A DNA stretch of 64,000 nt from JADGRA01 sp052143535 (GTDB lineage Bacteria; Myxococcota; Myxococcia; Myxococcales; Myxococcaceae), in assembly GCA_052143535.1 (NCBI GenBank), contig JBKQSS010000048.1, forward strand, positions 16,167 through 80,166, given 5' to 3'. The number at the start of each line of letters is the position of its first letter. The first letter of the stretch is position 1. Shown one piece after another: positions 16,992 to 26,255 of this stretch. Below the pieces are notes generated by a model that had not been told where the DNA came from, did not search any database, and saw nothing but the letters and a program-made list of their open reading frames with translations. The translations under genes were made by a program, and so were the position numbers.

Positions 16992-18626
16992 GTGGAGGCT
17001 GCTCCCCAACGCCTTGGAGCCCATGCCGTGGCGGACCGCCGATTGGCGCGCCGCGTGCTGATTGGTTTGGGGTTGCTCGCGGTGCTGGCGTTGCTCGTCC
17101 CGCTGATGGGCTACCGGACGGACGTCGCCGAGGCGCGGCGGCTGCTTCACGCCCGCGTCAGCCGCGAGGCAGCAGTGTACGCCGACGCGCTCGACACCCA
17201 CGTCCGGGCGCTGGAGGCTGAGTTGCTCCGGCTTGCGTCCCGCCCGCAAATCGACCTGCGCGACGAGACCACTGCCCCCGAGCGGGAGCTGCTCGACTTC
17301 GCCCACCACAACTCGGCCTTCTTCGCCGGAGTGGCTGTGCTCGATGACAAGGGACGACCGGTGTGGAGCGAGCCCAAGGACGCCCTTCCTCCCGGCACGC
17401 TCGAGCGGAGACGCTGGTTTCAGAAGATGCTGTTGCGTCAGGCCCCAGTCATCGATGCCTTGGAACCGGGGGCGCGCACCTTCGTGGTGGCGGTCCCAGT
17501 GGTGCGCGGAGACGAAGTCACCGGGGCGGTGGTGGGGCTGGTCGACCCGAGCCGGCACGTGCTTCCCGGCGGCCGGACGGTGAGCGAGAACCTCGAACTG
17601 GTGGTGGCCGACCGAGACGGGGACGTGCTCGCACCGGCCATCCCTCCGGCCTGGGTGAATGCGGAATTCTTCCCGGACCGGCTGGACCAGCTGCTCGCCC
17701 AAGGACCGGGGGAGACGAGGTCGCTTTCTGGTGCGCCGGAATTTGCGGTGGCGACGCAGGTGGGAAAAACCGGACTGCGGCTGTTGTTGGTGGCGGACGA
17801 GGCGGCGATGCTAGCTCCGGTACGCCAGCGCTTCCTGGGCCAGTTGCTGCTGGCGATGGTGCTACAAGGACTCACTGTCCTCCTCTTCACGCTTTTTCTG
17901 CGGCAGACGTACCAGACTTGGCGGGCGATGGAGACACGCGCCACCCAGCAGGAGAAGATGGCCGCTCTGGGAACTGCCTCCTCCCTCATCGCGCATGAGG
18001 TGAAGAACTCGCTCAATGGGCTCAAAGTCGCCACCTCGCTGTTGAGCGACGGTGACAGCACCGGTTTGGCCACCCGCAGCATCCGCGGGCAGATTGACCG
18101 CTTGGGGCACCTGGCACAGTCCCTGTTGTCTTTTGGCCGACCAGCCCAACCCCAGTTGGCCGAGGCCGGCCTGGTCGAGCTCGTCCAAGATGCGCTGGAC
18201 GGGGTGCGGGCCTTGCCCGAGGCGGACGAGGTGACAGTGGAAACCGTGCTGCACACACCGGTGCGCGTTCACTGTGACCCACTGCTGCTCGCCACTGCCC
18301 TGGACAACCTCTTGCGTAATGCCATCGAAGCGGCGGTCGCAGCCAAGGACCTCGGACGGCAGCCCTCGCCGCGTGTCCACGTCGAGGCCGGGGCCCAGGG
18401 CGACTTGGCCTGGGTGACGGTGGAGGACAATGCCGGCGGGCCGCCGGCTGGCTTCGAGGGGCAACTCTTTCAACCCTTCGTCACCAGCAAGCCCAAGGGG
18501 ATTGGCCTTGGCCTCTCGATGGCGCGCCAGGCTGTCGAGCGACAAGGAGGCCACCTCGGCTTCCAGCGAACTGAAGCCGGTAGCCGCTTCACCATAGAGC
18601 TGCAACGCGCCAAGGCGGCGGCATGA
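16992..18626 (+). CDS. Membrane sensor histidine kinase
   Basis: A 544-residue sensor kinase. A transmembrane segment (VLIGLGLLAVLALLVPLMG) near residue 20 and a second one (LLLAMVLQGLTVLLFTLFL) near 285 flank a periplasmic sensor region of the double-Cache/PAS size. There follow a dimerisation helix with the phosphoacceptor His-335 in LIAHEVKNSLNG, and an ATPase domain with N (ALDNLLRNAIEAA), G1 (VEDNAGGPP) and G2 (GIGLGLSMARQAV) boxes. The stop overlaps the start of the NtrC-type regulator gene as ATGA, so that protein is the likely partner. The GTG start lies 18 bases after purF. The signal is unknown. Confidence 0.9.
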   Translation: MEAAPQRLGAHAVADRRLARRVLIGLGLLAVLALLVPLMGYRTDVAEARRLLHARVSREAAVYADALDTHVRALEAELLRLASRPQIDLRDETTAPERELLDFAHHNSAFFAGVAVLDDKGRPVWSEPKDALPPGTLERRRWFQKMLLRQAPVIDALEPGARTFVVAVPVVRGDEVTGAVVGLVDPSRHVLPGGRTVSENLELVVADRDGDVLAPAIPPAWVNAEFFPDRLDQLLAQGPGETRSLSGAPEFAVATQVGKTGLRLLLVADEAAMLAPVRQRFLGQLLLAMVLQGLTVLLFTLFLRQTYQTWRAMETRATQQEKMAALGTASSLIAHEVKNSLNGLKVATSLLSDGDSTGLATRSIRGQIDRLGHLAQSLLSFGRPAQPQLAEAGLVELVQDALDGVRALPEADEVTVETVLHTPVRVHCDPLLLATALDNLLRNAIEAAVAAKDLGRQPSPRVHVEAGAQGDLAWVTVEDNAGGPPAGFEGQLFQPFVTSKPKGIGLGLSMARQAVERQGGHLGFQRTEAGSRFTIELQRAKAAA

Positions 18627-19969
18627 AGCGCTCGGTGCTTTTGGTGGACGACGACCGAGCGTTCTCCTCCTTAGCGCAGGCAGCGCTGGCCCGTGAGGGC
18701 TGGCCTGTCCGTCTTGCCCGCAGCCTCCACGAGGCGCGGCGCGCGCTGGAGGCCGAGGCGCCGGATGTGGTGGTGCTCGACCGGCGGTTACCGGACGGGG
18801 ACGGGCTGGACTTCCTCGCTGCCCTGCGCTCCCAGCTCCCCGACGTCCCGGTGCTGATGGTGACCGCGCACGGCGACATCCAGAGCGCCGTGGAAGCCAT
18901 TCGGGCCGGAGCCGCGGACTACATGGCCAAGCCGGTAGAGCTGGCGGACTTGGTGCTGCGGGTGCGACGGGCCTTCGGCGAACAGAGCCTTCGCGAGCGG
19001 CTGTCCAGGGTGGAGGCCGAGCTGTCCGGGCGCCGGAAGCTCTTCGCTCCGCGCGCGCCAGCCATGTGCCAGCTGCTGTCGGCACTCGAGCGCATCGCCG
19101 CCGCCCCGCGCAGCCCAGTGCTGTTGCTCGGCCCCACCGGCTCCGGGAAGGAGTTGTTGGCACGCCACCTTCACGCCCTGTCCCATGCCAGCCAGGCGCC
19201 CTTCGTCCACGTCAACTGTGCGGCGTTGCCGGAGAGCGTCGTGGAGAGCGAGCTCTTCGGCCACGAGAAGGGGGCCTTCACCGATGCGCGCGCCGCCCGC
19301 CGCGGGCTGGTGGAGGCGGCCAACGGCGGCACTCTATTTCTCGACGAGGTGGGGGAGCTGCCACTGGCGCTTCAAGCGAAGCTGCTCACCTTCCTGGACT
19401 CGGGCAACTACCGCCGGGTGGGTAGCAGCACCGAGGAGGCGAGCCTGGCGCGCGTGGTGGCTGCCACCAACCGCGACTTGCAGGTGGAAATCCGCGCGGG
19501 GCGGTTTCGCGAGGACGTCTGGTTCCGGCTCAGCGTCTTCGCCCTCCACGTACCGCCCCTCCGCGAACGAGGGGAGGACATCCTCCCCCTGGCCGAAGCC
19601 CTTCTGGCCGAGCTCTCAGCCGAATTGGGGCGCAAGGGCGCGGTGCTCGGGGCGTTGGCGCGGGAGCGAATCGCGCGCTACCCATTCCCGGGCAACGTGC
19701 GCGAGCTGCGCAATGTGCTCGAGCGGGCGTTGGTACTCGAAACTGGCCCGGAGCTCGAGCTCCCCGTCCTCGAAGGACGCCCCGAGCGGGCGCCGGGGCT
19801 GCCGGCCGGCGGCGAGCCCTTCCTTGTCCCGGGCGGCCCCATCGCCATGGACGACCTCGAACGGCGCTACGCCCGCCACGTCCTGGAGCAACTCGGCGGG
19901 CGTCGGGTGGAGGCGGCCAAGGCTCTCGGCCTCTCCTACCCCACCTTCCTGAAGCGCATTGAAGACTGA
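18623..19969 (+). CDS. NtrC-family sigma54-dependent response regulator
   Basis: A 448-residue transcription activator with three domains. The receiver domain (1-115) has acidic residues in LLVDDD and phosphoacceptor Asp-53. The AAA+ domain has Walker A GPTGSGKE (170-177) and Walker B GGTLFLDEVGE (235-245). A C-terminal Fis-type helix-turn-helix ends RRVEAAKALGLSYPTFLKRI. The sigma54-contacting loop reads GAFTDA (217-222) rather than the canonical GAFTGA. The ATGA overlap with the kinase gene makes the two a cognate pair. Target promoters are not identifiable in the window; I saw no convincing sigma54 -24/-12 site next to it. A 196-base spacer without visible genes follows. Confidence 0.93.
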   Translation: MKRSVLLVDDDRAFSSLAQAALAREGWPVRLARSLHEARRALEAEAPDVVVLDRRLPDGDGLDFLAALRSQLPDVPVLMVTAHGDIQSAVEAIRAGAADYMAKPVELADLVLRVRRAFGEQSLRERLSRVEAELSGRRKLFAPRAPAMCQLLSALERIAAAPRSPVLLLGPTGSGKELLARHLHALSHASQAPFVHVNCAALPESVVESELFGHEKGAFTDARAARRGLVEAANGGTLFLDEVGELPLALQAKLLTFLDSGNYRRVGSSTEEASLARVVAATNRDLQVEIRAGRFREDVWFRLSVFALHVPPLRERGEDILPLAEALLAELSAELGRKGAVLGALARERIARYPFPGNVRELRNVLERALVLETGPELELPVLEGRPERAPGLPAGGEPFLVPGGPIAMDDLERRYARHVLEQLGGRRVEAAKALGLSYPTFLKRIED

Positions 19970-20165
19970 AGCCGCTAAGGCGCTCTTCCATTCTCCACAG
20001 TAACCCCCAGCGTTTTCCCCAAGGTTGTCACAGGCCAGGAGACGTTTCCGCCAGCAGTGGCCCACAAGTTGCCCACAGGGCCGACGCTCGTGGGCTGCCG
20101 GCCAGGGCCCGTCAGAGGCGGGGCGACGCGACGCGGTCACCGCGGCGTCGGCCTTCCACAACCCG

Positions 20166-20498
20166 CTACTGCGCTCGAGCCTTGCGGCTCGCCAGCTCAG
20201 CATCAACGAAGGCAGTGACACGGTCGATTTCGTCCTGCGGGATGACCGGTCCACGGAAACGGTTGAGGATGTTTTTCACTTGCTGGTCGGACATTCGTTT
20301 CGTCCACTCGACCTGGTTGATGTCGTAGACCTTCAGGGCACCAGGCAACGCCTTGGGGGAGGTGCTCGAGTGGCAGGAGCCACAGCGATTGGTCACAAAC
20401 TGACGTGCGTCGTCGCGCAGCTGGACGAGCGTCGGCGAGGATGACGCCGGAGCGCTCGCCAGCAGAAACCAAGCGACGACTGCGCTTGACCCGTGCAT
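20166..20498 (-). CDS. Small exported c-type cytochrome
   Basis: A 110-residue protein with a signal peptide (roughly residues 1-21, ending SAPASSS) and one heme-c site CGSCH (39-43). Met-68 in KRMSDQQV is a possible axial ligand. The size and helix-rich pattern after the heme site fit a monoheme class I cytochrome of the periplasm. The ATG at 20498 is preceded by a strong GGAGGAA ribosome-binding site eight bases away. It lies downstream of a FixJ-like regulator and kinase pair on the same strand, with a 168-base gap, so it may be a separate transcript. Redox partners are unknown. Confidence 0.82.
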   Translation of the reverse strand: MHGSSAVVAWFLLASAPASSSPTLVQLRDDARQFVTNRCGSCHSSTSPKALPGALKVYDINQVEWTKRMSDQQVKNILNRFRGPVIPQDEIDRVTAFVDAELASRKARAQ

Positions 20499-20666
20499 CG
20501 CCAGGTTCCTCCAAATTGCCAGCCTCTGGCGTCCCTTACTGTGAGCTGCGCCAAAGCCTCAGTCAAGGCAAGTGCCCGGGCGGCCGTCCGTGCGTTTAGG
20601 GCCCGAGCCGAAGCACGGGCCTGCGCCCCGTCCCCCTTTTCGGACGAGAGCGCTGAGGTGCGCCGG

Positions 20667-21305
20667 CTACTGGCGGGGGAGCACCGGGCCCGTGCCTTGG
20701 CTTGCAAGGTCCACCAGGCGCACGAGCGCGGCCACTGAGTCCACCTGCAGCTTGAACATCACTTGCTGTCGGTGCGCCTTCACCGTCGGCTCACTCAAAC
20801 CGAGCCGCGCGGCGACTTGCTTGTTGAGTAGCCCTTGCGCCACCAGGTGGCACACCTGCGTCTCCCGTGGGGTGAGACGGGCCAGTCGCGCCCTGGCATC
20901 GGCTTGCCGCCGGCGCTCCTCGCGCTTGCGCGTGTCCTCAAGCAATCCCCGCTCGACCGCGTCAATCAACTGATGCTCGTCCACCGGCTTGGTGAGGAAG
21001 TCGACCGCGCCTGCCCGCATCGCCTTCACCGAGTCAGAGATTTCTCCAGCTCCGGTAATGAAAACGACTGGGACTTTGCGCGGCGAGCGCTCCAGTGCGT
21101 CTTGAAGCTCGAGGCCGTCCACGTCGGGCATCTTCAAGTCCACCAGGGCACAGGCCGGCCCCTCGGCAGTCGCACCGGCCAGGAAGTCCCGGGCGGACGC
21201 GAAAGACTCGGCCTCGAACCCCACCGAGCGCAGAAAGCGCACCAGCGAGGCGCAGAAGGCCGGGTCGTCGTCGATGATGAAAACTTTGGCTCCATCTGGA
21301 ATCAC
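20667..21305 (-). CDS. FixJ-type response regulator (REC plus LuxR helix-turn-helix)
   Basis: A 212-residue regulator. The receiver domain has FIIDDD near the start, phosphoacceptor Asp-56 (ALVDLKMPD), a conserved Thr in FITGAG and Lys in LTKPVDE. After a charged linker comes a LuxR-type DNA-binding domain (LTPRETQVCHLVAQGLLNKQ, then GLSEPTVKAHR). This order and the FixJ-like sequence fit regulators that act after phosphorylation. The GTG start at 21305 overlaps the TGA of the kinase gene (GTGA); the longer frame to 21422 runs through that gene and is rejected. The kinase encoded upstream is the likely partner. Confidence 0.9.
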   Translation of the reverse strand: MIPDGAKVFIIDDDPAFCASLVRFLRSVGFEAESFASARDFLAGATAEGPACALVDLKMPDVDGLELQDALERSPRKVPVVFITGAGEISDSVKAMRAGAVDFLTKPVDEHQLIDAVERGLLEDTRKREERRRQADARARLARLTPRETQVCHLVAQGLLNKQVAARLGLSEPTVKAHRQQVMFKLQVDSVAALVRLVDLASQGTGPVLPRQ

Positions 21306-23173
21306 GCCGCTGCCTCCCGACGCGCCGGGCTCGCCGGCAGAGTGAGACGAAAGACGGCACCTCCCTGGGGCCCATTCTCGGCAACTATGTGTCCGGAGTG
21401 TGCCTCGGCGATGGACCGACAAATGGCGAGCCCCATGCCCAGCCCCTTCGTCTTGGTGGTGAAGAAGGGCTCGAAGACGCCTTCCAGGGCGCTGTCCGGA
21501 AGGCCCGAGCCCGAGTCACTCACCACGAATTCCACACTGCCGTCGCGCGGCGCTGCCCGGACGGTGATGGCGCGCCTCCCCAGCGGCTGCTCGGCGACCG
21601 CGTCGAGGGCATTGAGGAGAAGGTTGAGCAGCACCTGGAGCAACAGCACCGGGTCTCCGTGCACTGGCGGCAGGTGGGGGGGAAGCACCACCTCGAGACT
21701 CGCCCGCCGGCGCAACGCTTCACTTGCTACCAACTGCACCGCGTCCTGGACGACGCTGGAGACGTCGACGGCGGAGGGCCGGAACTCGTCACGGCGTAGG
21801 ACGCTGCGCAACCGGGAGATGACGAGGCTCGCTCGCTCGGCTGCGTTCTCGATGTCCACCAGGCTCGCACGCACTTCCTTGAGGTCCGGCGCCTCAGGCA
21901 TCAGGAACCGTCGCGCGGCCCGGGCGTTGTTGACGATGGTCCCCAAAGGCCCGTTCAGCTCATGCGCCAGTGAGCCGGAGAGTTCTGCCACCGTGCCCAC
22001 CCGGTTGAGGTGGGCGATGCGCTCCTGGTTGGTGCGTGCCTCTGCTTCGGCCGCCCGGCGCCGGCGGCGCTCCAGCAAGAGGACAGCGATGAGCGCGGAC
22101 TCGAGCAGCAAGACGCCGAGCACGCCTGCAATCCACCCCGCGTATTGGCGCCACAGCGAAGCATTCCCAAAGAGCACCTCGGTAAAGGGGGGAAGCCGGC
22201 TCTCGGGAATTCTCCACCGTTCGAGCTGTCGAGCGTCGACGACCGGTCGGACGGCAGTCACTGTGGGCGGGGGCAAGGGTTTTCCGGCGAGGGCCTCCGC
22301 TGCCAACTGTCCCGTCTCCCTGCCCATCTCGACGTAGTCGGTCACCCAGCCCCCCACCACGCCCAGGCCCACCAGCTGGGCGTGGGTGGTGAAAATGGGG
22401 GCACTCGACCACTGCGAAAGCATCCGGATGGCTTCCGTCCCGCGGATGCTTCGTCCGGTACCGTCTCGAAACAGGGACACGCCAAAGACGATGGTGTGCT
22501 CCGGAAGGGCGGCGAGACGCTGCCCCATTTCCGTCAGCGGTAGGCCTGTCAAATCCACCTGTTCCAGGTGCCCAGTGACGCGGGCGAGGTCGGGCCGTGC
22601 GCTTGCCTCGAAGACTCGGTCGATGGTCGCCGCCCCGCCGATGAAGGCCACCGTGCGCGTTCCAGGAAGCAGCTGCAACGCCAGGGCCAGCGTCTGGTCG
22701 ACCGCGGGGCGCCGGGAGACTCCGGTCACGCCGGCCGGAAGCTGCAGGCCCGCCACCACCCCCTCGTCGACGCCGCTGAAGAGCAAGGGGACGTCCGGCC
22801 AGAAGTCCCGGCGCGCGTCGAGGGCGAAGAGAAGGGGCCCGGTCCCCACGGCGATGACCACCGCTGGCCGGTAAACGCCGTAGCGCGCCTGGAACCAGGC
22901 GCGCTGTTGGGGTGCCAGCGCCGGGTCTCCAAGTGCTTCGAGGTCGAGGACCTCATTGTGCACAGTGACGTCCCCCGGGGCGGCCGCGGCCAGCGTCTCT
23001 CGCAGCGCCTTGTCGAAGGACACCACCACCGGGGCGAACGGGTCGAAGCCGTAGAGCACGAGAATACTCCGCGCATCCTTGGGCGCCCCGGCGTATGCGC
23101 CCGGTGCTAACAGCAACGCCGCACCGAAAAGCACGGCGCCGAACCGCTCGGACAGCTTCGTCGACGTGTGCAC
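21302..23173 (-). CDS. Sensor histidine kinase with ABC-substrate-binding-like sensor
   Basis: A 623-residue kinase. I chose the GTG at 23173, which places a signal-like segment (FGAVLFGAALLLAPGAYA) at the N-terminus; longer in-frame starts exist up to 23347. The periplasmic part (about 30-330) resembles the ABC_sub_bind domain (SILVLYGFDPFAPVVVSF, VVIAVGTGPLLFA, FSGVDEG, GLGVVGGWVTDYVEMG), which binds small ligands in related sensors. One membrane helix (about 344-366) leads to the His-404 box SLAHELNGPLG and an ATPase domain with VSDSGSGLP and GLGMGLAICRSI. It is coupled to the FixJ-type regulator by a GTGA overlap. The ligand is unknown. The start diverges from the membrane-protein gene at 23415 across 241 bases. 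Confidence 0.87.
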   Translation of the reverse strand: MHTSTKLSERFGAVLFGAALLLAPGAYAGAPKDARSILVLYGFDPFAPVVVSFDKALRETLAAAAPGDVTVHNEVLDLEALGDPALAPQQRAWFQARYGVYRPAVVIAVGTGPLLFALDARRDFWPDVPLLFSGVDEGVVAGLQLPAGVTGVSRRPAVDQTLALALQLLPGTRTVAFIGGAATIDRVFEASARPDLARVTGHLEQVDLTGLPLTEMGQRLAALPEHTIVFGVSLFRDGTGRSIRGTEAIRMLSQWSSAPIFTTHAQLVGLGVVGGWVTDYVEMGRETGQLAAEALAGKPLPPPTVTAVRPVVDARQLERWRIPESRLPPFTEVLFGNASLWRQYAGWIAGVLGVLLLESALIAVLLLERRRRRAAEAEARTNQERIAHLNRVGTVAELSGSLAHELNGPLGTIVNNARAARRFLMPEAPDLKEVRASLVDIENAAERASLVISRLRSVLRRDEFRPSAVDVSSVVQDAVQLVASEALRRRASLEVVLPPHLPPVHGDPVLLLQVLLNLLLNALDAVAEQPLGRRAITVRAAPRDGSVEFVVSDSGSGLPDSALEGVFEPFFTTKTKGLGMGLAICRSIAEAHSGHIVAENGPQGGAVFRLTLPASPARREAAA

Positions 23174-23414
23174 CAAGACGGGAAGGACCTTGCCGACTCC
23201 TCTCGCGCGCGTCAACGGAAGGGGGGCAAGCGGGGAGGCTCGGGCGGCACGAGCGCCGGCCGAGAAATGGGCAGGCCCCTTTGGCGTACTTGAAACGGGT
23301 GGCCAGCGGTCCACTTTCGGGTCGTCCTCGAGGCGGGCTACAAGCACCCGGGACGTCGGTCAGACGCCAGCGCCCCGGCGTCGGGCACCTCTGCCCAAAG
23401 CCAAGACGGTTGGT

Positions 23415-24836
23415 ATGAGCTTCGTCCAGCGCACAACACTCGGAGTGATGCGTGCCCGGTTGGCCGAAGGCTGGCGGCGCTTTGAGCATGGCTTCCTCCA
23501 GTTCCTCCTCGCCTTCCAGGCGCTCCACCGGGACGCGCTTGCGTGGAAGCGCTACCTCCGTGCCTGCACCATCCAGGCGGTGGTGACGCTGGCCCTTGCA
23601 ACCGCTTCTCTCTCGTTGGCCCGGCAATCCTCGGAAGGACTGCGCGAGGAGCGAGTGCGAAAGGCACTGCAAAGCGTCGCCTCGGTGGAGTCCCACGACG
23701 CTCAGCCGGCCGCTCAGTCGGACACGGCCAGCGAGACCCGGGCGCCGCGCCGGCGTGCGCACACCAAGCCCAAGCCGCCCGCTGCGGCGGTGGCGAAGGG
23801 GCCAACCTCCGCAGAAGACGCCGCGGAAAGTGCGGCGGACGCGGCCGAAGCGCGGAATGAATTTCAAGACAAGCTCCACGAGCTCCAGAAAGCGCTGGTC
23901 GACCTCTCCTCGAAGGCTGGCCCGACGGCCGTCCGTCGCGACCGCCCCTTCCAGAAGGCTCGGGAGGAGCTCGACCAGCAGCTCAGCGAGCTCGAGGACG
24001 ACGCCGTGGACTTGCCCTTGTCAGCCGAGGACAAGGCCACGCTCATCCAGCTTGGCGCGCAGCTCGACGTGCTCGAGCAAAAAACCAAACCGGGCTGGTG
24101 GGATTCAGCCTGGGCGCTGGTGCTGTCCTTGTATGGGGCGCTGAGCGTCGCTCAGTCAATCGTCATTGCCCTCTCGCGCGACTACCACGTGGCCATTGCA
24201 CGCGATGCAAGCCTCCTGCTGGGCGTGGCCCCGGAGGACCCGCCCACGGCGCCGCGGGTGCGCCTCAACGTGGCCTGGATTCGCCGCAAATTCCGACAGC
24301 GCACGCGGAGCGTGCTCGCCTTCATCCCCGGGGTGGCCCTCATCAGCCTCGCCGCCCTGGCCTTCCCCCAGCGGGCCCTCGTCACCAGTCTCCTCACCGC
24401 GATGTGGGCGGTTTACTGGTGGGTGGTGTGGACGGCAAGCAAGAGCGCCCGAGCCTGGGAACGCAACGGCGTCGCCCCTCCTCCTTTCTTCCTCAGGTGG
24501 TGGCATGGCCACCTCGCCCCCCTGCCCTTCGTTGGAGGAGTCCTCAGGCTGTGGGAAGCGCTGTGGGCTCGACTCACCCGTGCCGCCTATTCTCCGGCCG
24601 AAGCAGTGGAGGCCCAGCCGGTCGAGTTTTCGGGCCTGGCGGCGGCTCGGGCCCTCCAGCTCGTCCCCCTGTTGAAGCTTTACGTCCGGCCACTGGTCCC
24701 CGTCGCCGCGGCGCGGCTTTTGGCCGAGCGCTCGACTCTCCGTCTGGCGTCGCCAAAACAACAGGCCTACCTCGCCGCAGAGCGCGCAGCGGTGCCGGCA
24801 AGCCCCGGGGCGCTGGCAGCACGTGACCAGATGTGA
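23415..24836 (+). CDS. Membrane protein of unknown function
   Basis: I do not recognise a family for this 473-residue protein. Predicted membrane segments are near 50-70, 231-254, 300-318 and 322-342. Between the first two lies a long charged region (75-225) with a basic Pro/Arg-rich stretch (RRRAHTKPKPP), an Ala/Glu run and likely coiled coil (FQDKLHELQKALVDLSSK; KAREELDQQLSELEDD). The C-terminal 100 residues are hydrophobic to basic and may associate with the membrane. The ATG at 23415 follows a spacer from the divergent kinase gene; the frame upstream of it overlaps that gene and is not used. It converges with the REC-kinase gene. A link to the flanking signalling genes is only positional. 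Confidence 0.7.
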   Translation: MSFVQRTTLGVMRARLAEGWRRFEHGFLQFLLAFQALHRDALAWKRYLRACTIQAVVTLALATASLSLARQSSEGLREERVRKALQSVASVESHDAQPAAQSDTASETRAPRRRAHTKPKPPAAAVAKGPTSAEDAAESAADAAEARNEFQDKLHELQKALVDLSSKAGPTAVRRDRPFQKAREELDQQLSELEDDAVDLPLSAEDKATLIQLGAQLDVLEQKTKPGWWDSAWALVLSLYGALSVAQSIVIALSRDYHVAIARDASLLLGVAPEDPPTAPRVRLNVAWIRRKFRQRTRSVLAFIPGVALISLAALAFPQRALVTSLLTAMWAVYWWVVWTASKSARAWERNGVAPPPFFLRWWHGHLAPLPFVGGVLRLWEALWARLTRAAYSPAEAVEAQPVEFSGLAAARALQLVPLLKLYVRPLVPVAAARLLAERSTLRLASPKQQAYLAAERAAVPASPGALAARDQM

Positions 24837-24893
24837 AAGCCCCTCGGCCAGGCCAGCGGAGACACACACCGTTGCTGGGGGGGCGGCGAAGCG

Positions 24894-26123
24894 TCAGGCG
24901 GAGGCAAGCACGCGCGTCGGCACTCGCACCTCAAAGGTGGTGCCGTGGCCGACGCGGCTCTGGACGTTGATGCGGCCGCCCAGCTTCTGGACCACCGCCA
25001 CGCAGACGCTGAGGCCAATGCCCGTCCCCACGCCAACTGGCTTGGTGGTGAAGAAGGGCTCGAAAATGCGGGTCTGCTGCTCCTCGGGAATGCCGACGCC
25101 GGTGTCCGAGACGCTGAGGACGGACTCGCGCCCGTCGGTGCCGGTCAGGACGCGAATCTCGTGCTGACGGGGGTCTCGGTCGTCGAGAGCCTGTAGGGCG
25201 TTGACCAGGAGGTTCATCACCACCTGGTGCAGCTTTCCTTTCGGCGCGCAGTCGATGGGTGCCGGCCGCAAGTCCTTCACCACCCGGGCTCGGCTCTGTA
25301 GCTCGCGCTCGGTGAGCAGGAGTGTACTGGCCGCGATGTCCGCCAAGTCGACCGGCTCGAGCACCTGGTTCTCGTCGGCGCGACTGAACGTCTTGAGTTC
25401 CTGGACGATGGTGCGCACACGCTGACCGCCCTCGGCGGTCTCGTTTATCAGCGCGTCGATGTCGTCCAGCGTCTCGCGGAAGCCAATCTGCGCCTCCAAG
25501 GCCTGGCCTCGGTCCGGTGCCTCCCGGTAGGCGGTGATGACGCGCTTCACGTCGTCCACGTAATTTCGAAGCGAGGTGAGGTTGGAGAGGATGAAGGCAA
25601 GCGGGTTGTTGATTTCGTGAGCGACGCCCGCGGCGATTTGCCCAATCGCTGCCAGCTTTTCGCTCTGCGCCAGCTGCGCCACCAGTCGGCGGTCGCGCTC
25701 AGCGTCCGCTAAACGGATGAGGTTCCGGACCCGGGCCACCAGGGCGCGGCGCTGAATGGGCTTGTGCAGGTACTCGTCAGCGCCCGCCTCCAGGCCTTTG
25801 AGCTCGCTGTCCGCATCGTTGAATTCGGCGGTGAGGAAGATGACCGGCATCCGGGTGTGGGCCTTGTTCTCGCGAAGCCGGCGGCACACCTCGAAACCGT
25901 CCATGTGTGGCATCCGGATGTCGAGCAGGACCAAGTCCACGCCCCCTTGCTCCACCCGGTCCAGGGCCTCGGGCCCACTGTTGGCGCCGACGACACGAAA
26001 GCCCTCTGCCTTCAGGTAAGCCTGCACCAGCCGCACGTTGGCAGGCTCGTCGTCGACCACCAGAACCTGGGGAGGTTCCAAGCGTCGCAACTCTGGCCCT
26101 TCGTCGTACCGGCCCTTCACCAT
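24894..26123 (-). CDS. REC-histidine kinase hybrid (receiver first)
   Basis: A 409-residue soluble signalling protein with an N-terminal receiver domain (VLVVDDE, phosphoacceptor Asp-68 in LVLLDIRMPHMDG, Lys in LHKPI), a helical linker, His-169 in GVAHEINNPLAF and a C-terminal ATPase domain (VVMNLLVNALQAL; VSDTGVGIPEEQQ; GTGIGLSVCVAVV). There is no membrane segment. Receiver-first kinases usually read phosphate from another kinase. I placed the start at the ATG at 26123 because a GAGGAG site lies 10 bases upstream; in-frame starts at 26213 and 26237 would add 30 or 38 residues of low-complexity sequence. It converges with the orphan membrane-protein gene. Confidence 0.88.
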   Translation of the reverse strand: MVKGRYDEGPELRRLEPPQVLVVDDEPANVRLVQAYLKAEGFRVVGANSGPEALDRVEQGGVDLVLLDIRMPHMDGFEVCRRLRENKAHTRMPVIFLTAEFNDADSELKGLEAGADEYLHKPIQRRALVARVRNLIRLADAERDRRLVAQLAQSEKLAAIGQIAAGVAHEINNPLAFILSNLTSLRNYVDDVKRVITAYREAPDRGQALEAQIGFRETLDDIDALINETAEGGQRVRTIVQELKTFSRADENQVLEPVDLADIAASTLLLTERELQSRARVVKDLRPAPIDCAPKGKLHQVVMNLLVNALQALDDRDPRQHEIRVLTGTDGRESVLSVSDTGVGIPEEQQTRIFEPFFTTKPVGVGTGIGLSVCVAVVQKLGGRINVQSRVGHGTTFEVRVPTRVLASA

Positions 26124-26255
26124 CCGCGGGCTGCTCCTCACACTTGGCTCAGCAGGCGGAGGATGGCGGACGACGGCCGCCGTCGCAACTTCGGCTTCGT
26201 CCGGCTGAGCCATCCTTCCCACACCAGAGCACCGCACGTGCCACCGCCCGACGTC

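Noticed and set aside
18052..19163. 433-codon minus-strand frame opposite the kinase/NtrC genes
   Set aside because: Arg/Pro/Ala-rich with no motif; both plus-strand genes have full domain sets.
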